Assembly: GCA_018899075.1 (NCBI GenBank)
Contig: JAHIIS010000040.1
Span: forward strand, 1 to 10,652
From: Candidatus Omnitrophota bacterium
Lineage (GTDB): Bacteria; Omnitrophota; Gorgyraeia; JAFGHF01
Direction of reading: 5' to 3'
DNA length: 10,652 nucleotides
Shown: piece by piece, positions 6,536-10,652 of the stretch
Numbering within the stretch: the first letter of the stretch is position 1
How the letters are laid out: every line of letters begins with the position of its first letter
Position numbers and translations under genes: made by a program
Notes under the pieces: generated by a model
Seen by the model: only the letters and a program-made list of their open reading frames with translations
Told to the model about the DNA's origin: nothing
Databases searched by the model: none

Positions 6536-7407
6536 ATTTGTTAAAACAGGGCCGGCGCTTTTTAACCGAAGAAGGCGTAACTAATGCCCGGGGAGAGGCA
6601 GAGATTTTCCTCTCGCATATATTAAATTGCCCGCGCATAGAGCTCTATCTCGATAACCCGGCTGTAGAAGAAAAAAAGTCACGGGATTATTGGAATCTTT
6701 TAATTGAAAGGTCAAGGGGCCTGCCTTTGCAGTATCTTATAGGCTCTACAGAGTTTATGGGCTTAAAATTTAAGGTAGCTCCGGGAGTATTTATTCCCCG
6801 CCCGGAAACAGAGATTTTAGTAGAAACAGCATTAAACTTACAGCTTACAACTTGCGGCTTAGGGCTTAATATTCTGGACATAGGCACTGGTTGCGGCAAT
6901 ATTGCCGCAAGTCTTGCTAAAGAACTAAAAAAAGCCCGCCTACGCCAAGGCTTCGGTGGACAGGCGCATATTTTTGCTTGCGATATCTCCGATTCTGCTC
7001 TACAATTAGCAAAAGAGAATTTTAGTTTTAATAAGGTTGATATTTGTTTAGTTAAGAGCGATTTATTTGCGGCTTTCAGAAAACTAAATTATTTTTCCTT
7101 AATTGTCAGCAATCCTCCTTATATCAATGCCCGGGTTATCCCCAGGCTCTGCCGGGAACTGCATTTTGAGCCAAGGAGGGCTATCGACGGAGGCAGAGAC
7201 GGCCTATTTTATTACCGCAGGATTATTAACGAGGCCCCGGCTTATTTACAGGATAAGGGAATGCTTCTCCTGGAAATCGGCGACAATCAGGCAGATTCGG
7301 TGAAAGAAATCATTGCGCAAAGCGGAAAGTTTGCGCTGGTTAAAGTGGTTAGAGATTACAATAATGTGGAAAGGGTAATTGTTGCGCAGAGACAAAAAGT
7401 AAAATAG
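6520..7407 (+). CDS. prmC: release factor glutamine methyltransferase
   Basis: PrmC uses S-adenosylmethionine to methylate the Gln of the GGQ motif in release factors. It has 295 residues. An N-terminal helical domain is followed by RPETE 94-98, the SAM-binding ILDIGTGCGNIAA 118-130, the acidic end of strand 2 at CDIS 154-157, and the catalytic NPPY 198-201. The start is GTG, supported by GGAAG (6507-6511) 8 nt upstream, and it overlaps prfA by 16 nt. Two loops look enlarged by repeat-derived sequence: residues about 106-118 come from imperfect 7-nt repeats, and about 138-149 (ARLRQGFGGQA) from a GC-rich interrupted palindrome. Both keep the frame and lie outside the catalytic motifs, so the enzyme is probably active. 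It is slightly longer than E. coli PrmC (277 residues), consistent with the insertions. Confidence 0.95.
   Translation: MEKRIDLLKQGRRFLTEEGVTNARGEAEIFLSHILNCPRIELYLDNPAVEEKKSRDYWNLLIERSRGLPLQYLIGSTEFMGLKFKVAPGVFIPRPETEILVETALNLQLTTCGLGLNILDIGTGCGNIAASLAKELKKARLRQGFGGQAHIFACDISDSALQLAKENFSFNKVDICLVKSDLFAAFRKLNYFSLIVSNPPYINARVIPRLCRELHFEPRRAIDGGRDGLFYYRRIINEAPAYLQDKGMLLLEIGDNQADSVKEIIAQSGKFALVKVVRDYNNVERVIVAQRQKVK
6833..6867 (+). repeat. five imperfect tandem heptamers inside prmC
   Basis: TAAACTT, ACAGCTT, ACAACTT, GCGGCTT and AGGGCTT follow one another without gaps, all ending in CTT. They encode the linker between the RPETE segment and the first strand of the Rossmann fold. The stretch is 35 nt, a non-multiple of three, so it probably replaced or drifted from older linker sequence rather than being one clean in-frame insertion. 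Confidence 0.6.
6937..6966 (+). repeat. GC-rich interrupted palindrome inserted in prmC
   Basis: The outer arms CGCCT (6937-6941) and AGGCG (6962-6966) are complementary, with inner complementary triplets CCA (6945-6947) and TGG (6957-6959). In the prmC frame it reads RLRQGFGGQA, a peptide signature I associate with a dispersed palindromic element common in genomes of uncultivated bacterial phyla. It sits in the surface loop between the first helix and second strand of the methyltransferase fold, where relatives usually have only a few residues. Multiplicity in this genome cannot be seen from one window. Confidence 0.6.
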
Positions 7408-7409
7408 CG

Positions 7410-8672
7410 ATGGAAAAACTTGTTATTGAAGGCGGGGCGAGACTCTCCGGCGCTGTGCAAATAAGCGGGGCTAAAAATGCCGCTCTTCCTATATTGGCGG
7501 CTACTTTACTTACGGAAGAGAAGTGCGTTATAACCAATGTCCCGGTGCTTCGCGATGTGCAGACGATGATTAAGATTTTGCGCAGCTTAGGGGTTCGTGT
7601 GCAGATGCAGGATAGCCGGATTACTGTTTGCCCGGCGGAATACGAAGGGCATACGGCGCCTTATAGATTAGTCAGCACAATGCGGGCTTCCATTTGCGTG
7701 CTTGGGCCGCTTCTGGCAAAACAGGCCTTTGCGCGGGTATCCCTGCCCGGAGGTTGTGTTATCGGCCCGCGCCCCATTGACTTGCATCTCAAAGGATTGA
7801 GCGGTTTAGGCGCCAGGATTAAGGTTGAACACGGATATATTGTTGCTTCAGGAAAAAAACTAAGAGGGGGCCGCATTTATTTAGGCGGGCCTTTTGGCTC
7901 ATCTGTTTTAGCCACCGCCAATGTGATGATGGCGGCAACGCTTACGCCCGGTATGACGATAATCGAGAACGCTGCCTGCGAACCGGAGATTGTTGACCTG
8001 GCCGATTTTTTGGTAAAGATGGGCGCCAGAATTCGGGGGCAGGAGACTCCCGCTATCGAGATTGAGGGAGTAAAGGAACTGCACGGAGCAGAACACAGGA
8101 TTATCAATGACCGCATAGAGGCAGGGACTTATATTCTGGCCTGCGCTATAACCGCAGGAGAAATTACCGTGAAAGGCGCATGCATCGCTCATCTGGGGGC
8201 CCTGATTGATAAGTTGAGGGATGCGGGAGTGGTAATTAGGAATTCCGGCGATACTATTTTGGTCAAAGCCGGCCGTAAACTGCGTCCCGTGGATATTACC
8301 ACCCTGCCTTTTCCGGGTTTTCCGACGGATCTGCAGGCGCAGACGATGGCTTTAATGTGCACAGCTGATGGGATTAGCATAATTACCGAGAAGATTTACC
8401 CTGAAAGGTTTATGCATATTAGCGAATTAAACAGGATGGGCGCCCGGATCATGAAAGAAGGGGCAAGCGCCATTATAAAGGGCGCGCCGGAATTAAGCGG
8501 CGCCCTGGTAATGGCTTCAGACCTGCGCGCTTCTGCGGGGTTGGTCTTAGCAGGATTGGCGGCTTCGGGCAAGACCGATATTTCGCGGATTTACCATTTA
8601 GACAGAGGATATAGACAGATGGAAGAGAAGCTTTCCCGGTTGGGAGCAAAGATTTGGAGAGAAAAGGAATAG
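7410..8672 (+). CDS. murA: UDP-N-acetylglucosamine 1-carboxyvinyltransferase
   Basis: MurA transfers enolpyruvate from PEP to UDP-GlcNAc, the first committed step of peptidoglycan synthesis, in the cytoplasm. The 420 residues match the family. Key residues are present: SGAKNA 19-24 with K22 and N23, LPGGCVIGPRP 112-122 with the PEP- and fosfomycin-reactive Cys116 and Arg121, FPTDLQAQ 304-311 with the catalytic Asp307, RFMHISELNRMGA 333-345, and DLRASAGLVLAGL 371-383. R399 in DRGY corresponds to E. coli Arg397. Cys116 implies a fosfomycin-type target rather than the naturally resistant Asp form. The presence of murA shows that the organism makes, or recently made, murein precursors. The ATG lies 2 nt after the prmC TAG, with no clear Shine-Dalgarno sequence, so translational coupling is likely. 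Confidence 0.97.
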   Translation: MEKLVIEGGARLSGAVQISGAKNAALPILAATLLTEEKCVITNVPVLRDVQTMIKILRSLGVRVQMQDSRITVCPAEYEGHTAPYRLVSTMRASICVLGPLLAKQAFARVSLPGGCVIGPRPIDLHLKGLSGLGARIKVEHGYIVASGKKLRGGRIYLGGPFGSSVLATANVMMAATLTPGMTIIENAACEPEIVDLADFLVKMGARIRGQETPAIEIEGVKELHGAEHRIINDRIEAGTYILACAITAGEITVKGACIAHLGALIDKLRDAGVVIRNSGDTILVKAGRKLRPVDITTLPFPGFPTDLQAQTMALMCTADGISIITEKIYPERFMHISELNRMGARIMKEGASAIIKGAPELSGALVMASDLRASAGLVLAGLAASGKTDISRIYHLDRGYRQMEEKLSRLGAKIWREKE

Positions 8673-8676
8673 GAGG
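8671..8676 (+). promoter_or_regulatory. ribosome-binding site that fixes the rpsP start
   Basis: AGGAGG overlaps the murA stop codon and sits 7 nt before the ATG at 8684. This favours ATG 8684 over the upstream in-frame start near 8654, which would add ten residues not found in S16. Confidence 0.8.
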
Positions 8677-8683
8677 TTTGAGA

Positions 8684-8926
8684 ATGGCAGTAATAATAAG
8701 GTTAAAAAGACTGGGCACGAACAAAAAACCGCATTCAAGGATTATTGTTTGTGAGTCCGCCAACGCGCGCGATGGGCGGGTAATTGAGAGAATCGGTTTT
8801 TACAACGCTACGAAAAATCCCCCTTGGATTAAAATTGATAAAGCAAAAGCGGAAAAATGGTTAAAGGCGGGCGCGCGTACCTCGGATACCGTGAGAAGCA
8901 TCTTTAAGAAAAACGGAATAATGTGA
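8684..8926 (+). CDS. rpsP: 30S ribosomal protein S16
   Basis: S16 is a small-subunit assembly protein that binds 16S rRNA. The 80 residues begin [16 protein letters not shown], the typical S16 N-terminus. Further family signs are [13 protein letters not shown] (about 30-42), the NPP turn and [16 protein letters not shown] (about 49-64), and the terminal [12 protein letters not shown]. The frame is open further upstream into murA, but the strong ribosome-binding site and family alignment select ATG 8684. The last codons overlap the GTG start of trmD by 4 nt (GTGA). In many bacteria rpsP and trmD are separated by rimM, and sometimes by a KH-domain gene; neither is here. Confidence 0.95.
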   Translation: MAVIIRLKRLGTNKKPHSRIIVCESANARDGRVIERIGFYNATKNPPWIKIDKAKAEKWLKAGARTSDTVRSIFKKNGIM

Positions 8927-9612
8927 AGATAGATATTATAACTATATTTCCTAAGATGTTTGCTCCCGTGTTGAATGAGTCTATCATCAAACGGGCGCAG
9001 GCTAAAAATTTGGTTAAGATACGGCTGCACGATTTAAGGGATTATTCTAACAGCAAGCACCGCAAGGTGGATGAGCGGCCTTTTGGCGGAGGCCCGGGGA
9101 TGGTGTTTGGGCCGCAGCCGGTTTTCCGGGCAGTGGAGAGTCTCCTCGTGCGTCGCACCACAAAGATTATTTTGTTAACCCCGCAAGGCAGGAAATTGGA
9201 CCACAAGATGGCCAAGAAATTATCGCGCTGTAAACATCTCATTTTAATTTGCGGCCATTATGAAGGCGTTGACGAAAGGGTACGTCAGAAATTGGTAACG
9301 CAAGAGCTTTCTATAGGCGACTATGTGTTGACCTGCGGGGAGTTGCCGGCAATGGTTTTGGTAGATAGCATGGTGCGGCTTATCCCCGGAGTTTTAGGCA
9401 AAGATGAATCGACGCATTTTGAATCATTTAGTCAGGGGTTATTGGAATATCCTCAATATACCCGGCCGGCGGTATATCGAGGGATGCGGGTGCCTAAAAT
9501 CCTTTTATCCGGCAATCATAAGTTAATCGAGAAATGGCGTAAGAAAAAAGCGCTTGAGATAACCAGAAGGAAGAGACCGGACCTATTATGCGGAAAGGAG
9601 AAAGACGGATGA
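8923..9612 (+). CDS. trmD: tRNA (guanine-37-N1) methyltransferase
   Basis: TrmD methylates G37 next to the anticodon of several tRNAs, preventing +1 frameshifting. It is a dimeric SPOUT enzyme that binds S-adenosylmethionine in a trefoil knot. The 229 residues contain [10 protein letters not shown] 52-61, the knot segments [15 protein letters not shown] 106-120 and [15 protein letters not shown] 130-144, then RLIPGVLG 152-159, [10 protein letters not shown] 173-182 and [13 protein letters not shown] 194-206. The start is GTG overlapping the rpsP stop; the N-terminus [13 protein letters not shown] fits the family. Against E. coli TrmD (255 residues), the C-terminal tail is about 25 residues shorter. 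By motif alignment the catalytic Asp169 position holds Glu167 and the SAM-site Gly140 position holds Cys138. Arg154 is kept as Arg152. Function is still very likely TrmD. Confidence 0.95.
   Translation: MKIDIITIFPKMFAPVLNESIIKRAQAKNLVKIRLHDLRDYSNSKHRKVDERPFGGGPGMVFGPQPVFRAVESLLVRRTTKIILLTPQGRKLDHKMAKKLSRCKHLILICGHYEGVDERVRQKLVTQELSIGDYVLTCGELPAMVLVDSMVRLIPGVLGKDESTHFESFSQGLLEYPQYTRPAVYRGMRVPKILLSGNHKLIEKWRKKKALEITRRKRPDLLCGKEKDG
9595..9600 (+). promoter_or_regulatory. ribosome-binding site that fixes the rplS start
   Basis: AAGGAG, inside the end of trmD, lies 8 nt before the ATG at 9609 and supports that start over the in-frame ATG at 9588, seven codons upstream. Confidence 0.75.
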
Positions 9613-9959
9613 AACAAATTGACCTGGTTGAGTCGGCCCATCTTAAAAAGGATATCCCTAAATTTAATGCAGGAGATGCGCTCCGCGTATATGTGCAAAT
9701 TAAAGAGGAAGACAAAATGCGCATTCAGGCCTTTGAAGGGACGCTAATAAGCAGGCGCGGCAGGGGCCTAAATTCAACATTTACCGTGCGCAAGGTCTCT
9801 TACGGAGAAGGCGTGGAAAGGACCTTTCTTTTGCATTCTCCGTTGATCGATAAGATTGAGGTAATCAGAAAAGGCAAAGCCAGAAGGTCCAAGCTTTATT
9901 ATCTTAGAGAAAAAATAGGAAAGAAGTCAAAAGTTGCGCAGAGACTGGAAAAAGCATAA
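9609..9959 (+). CDS. rplS: 50S ribosomal protein L19
   Basis: L19 lies at the interface between the ribosomal subunits and contributes to an intersubunit bridge. From ATG 9609 the product is 116 residues, the normal length. Family features are the N-terminal helix followed by [39 protein letters not shown] with its typical basic loop, [34 protein letters not shown] and the terminal [13 protein letters not shown]. The ATG overlaps the trmD TGA (ATGA), giving tight coupling. The trmD-rplS pair is conserved in nearly all bacteria. Confidence 0.97.
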   Translation: MKQIDLVESAHLKKDIPKFNAGDALRVYVQIKEEDKMRIQAFEGTLISRRGRGLNSTFTVRKVSYGEGVERTFLLHSPLIDKIEVIRKGKARRSKLYYLREKIGKKSKVAQRLEKA

Positions 9960-10587
9960 CCTAAAATTAAAAAGATTTGAGAAAAACCTTATGGCCGCTA
10001 AAAAATATAAGATAGTGGCAGGGGTGGATGAGGCCGGCCGCGGCCCTTTAGCCGGCCCGGTAGTGGCCGCTGCGTGTATTCTAAAAAAATACTCATTTAC
10101 AACTAAGATCTTTGATTCCAAGAGGCTTTCTCTTTCCGCCCGCCAGAAAGCCTTTGCGCAGATAATCAAGAAGGCGCACGTAGGCCTGGGAATAGTAAAT
10201 AGGGAAATTATTGACGAAAAAAATATTTTGCAGGCTACTATAATGGCGATGAAAAAGGCCCTGTCCAATTTGGCCCTGAAACCGGAATATCTGCTGGTGG
10301 ATGGTAAATTCAAGAAAGGCGTTTTGGTTTATCCCTGCCGCAGCGTCGTTAGCGGGGATAGCCTGTGTTTCTCTATTGCCTGCGCTTCAATCATAGCCAA
10401 GGTAGCCAGAGATAATCTGATGTCTTATTATTCCGCTCTTTATCCCCAATACGGTTTTAATCACAACCGCGGCTATTATACCAGGCAGCACATTCGCGCA
10501 ATTAAAAAATACGGTTTGTCCCCTATTCATCGCCGTAGTTTCCGCCCCATCCGGGGGGATAGATTAAGAATCACAGGGGGTGTATGA
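9934..10587 (+). CDS. rnhB: ribonuclease HII
   Basis: RNase HII cuts RNA in RNA-DNA hybrids, including single ribonucleotides embedded in DNA, and so works alongside PolA in ribonucleotide and primer removal. Catalytic acids are visible: D32 and E33 in [11 protein letters not shown]123 in LLVDG, and D142 in [13 protein letters not shown] 152-160 and the C-terminal [15 protein letters not shown] and HRRSF motifs complete the family pattern. The start is uncertain. ATG 9991 has no good ribosome-binding site and cuts into LKRFEKNL, a stretch that resembles the helix preceding the AGVDEAGRG strand in many RNase HII proteins. The only upstream start in frame is TTG 9934, inside rplS, with GAAG (9923-9926) 7 nt ahead; I use it. 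From ATG 9991 the protein would be 198 residues. Confidence 0.9.
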   Translation: MRRDWKKHNLKLKRFEKNLMAAKKYKIVAGVDEAGRGPLAGPVVAAACILKKYSFTTKIFDSKRLSLSARQKAFAQIIKKAHVGLGIVNREIIDEKNILQATIMAMKKALSNLALKPEYLLVDGKFKKGVLVYPCRSVVSGDSLCFSIACASIIAKVARDNLMSYYSALYPQYGFNHNRGYYTRQHIRAIKKYGLSPIHRRSFRPIRGDRLRITGGV

Positions 10588-10652
10588 TGGAAGGACAAAA
10601 AAAGCCTTTTGAGGAAAAAAGGAAGTATGCGCGCCTCAAGGCTTCAGTGGAA
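10587..10652 (+). CDS. probable PilZ-domain protein, N-terminal fragment (3' end outside window)
   Basis: Two consecutive ATGs (10584 and 10587) overlap the rnhB stop. AGGGGG (10575-10580) lies 3 nt from the first and 6 nt from the second, so the second is the likelier start. Only about 22 residues are visible: a short charged lead, then EEKRKYARLKASVE. This resembles the start of PilZ domains, which often begin with RRxYxR and bind cyclic di-GMP through the Arg residues. With so little sequence the family call is tentative. Continuous coupling with rnhB implies co-transcription. Confidence 0.5.
   Translation, partial: MEGQKKPFEEKRKYARLKASVE

Noticed and set aside
7103..7303. 66-codon + strand ORF within prmC
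   Set aside because: It is out of frame with the conserved NPPY region of prmC and has no family features.
9927..10313. 128-codon minus-strand ORF over the rplS-rnhB junction
   Set aside because: It is an antisense shadow of rnhB; its hydrophobic look comes from complementing Lys-rich codons.
1..10652. CRISPR array, insertion sequence, tRNA or rRNA gene, prophage or defence module
   Set aside because: No direct repeats with spacers, transposase, terminal inverted repeats or structural RNA signatures are visible; nearly every base belongs to identified housekeeping genes.

Overview
This window looks like chromosomal housekeeping DNA from an uncultivated bacterium. Every gene lies on the + strand and gene packing is very tight. 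The run coaE-rho-rpmE-prfA-prmC-murA followed by rpsP-trmD-rplS-rnhB, together with short dispersed repeats inside and between genes, fits the Omnitrophota (Omnitrophica) or a related PVC-side candidate phylum best. That placement is inferred from gene order and sequence style and was not computed. TAA, TAG and TGA are all used as stops and the reading frames are intact, so the standard bacterial code applies.

Layout. Positions 1-509 hold the C-terminal part of a polytopic membrane protein resembling the CcdA/DsbD transmembrane family. The only intergenic region longer than 100 bp (510-630) carries a good sigma70-type promoter (TTGACT, 17 bp, TATGTT with an extended TGn). From there one long operon seems to run to the end of the window: polA, coaE, rho, rpmE, prfA, prmC, murA, rpsP, trmD, rplS, rnhB and the first codons of a probable PilZ-domain protein. 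Gaps between genes are 44 bp or less, and several genes overlap by 4-26 bp. I saw no convincing terminator inside the run.

How the genes fit together. polA and rnhB serve replication, repair and RNA-primer or ribonucleotide removal. rho ends transcription. rpmE, rpsP and rplS are ribosomal proteins. prfA and its modifying enzyme prmC handle termination at UAA/UAG. trmD makes m1G37 in tRNA. coaE completes coenzyme A synthesis and murA commits UDP-GlcNAc to peptidoglycan. The operon therefore couples information processing to cell-wall and cofactor synthesis.

I found no new defence, mobile or biosynthetic system. What deserves attention is small in scale. Two different repeat-derived insertions sit in frame in loops of prmC. 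Three tandem 8-mers fill the rpmE-prfA gap. A 15-codon leader ORF bridges polA and coaE exactly. The proofreading domain of PolA appears catalytically dead. TrmD and Rho carry substitutions at active-site or near-active-site positions. rimM is missing from the rpsP-trmD-rplS cluster.
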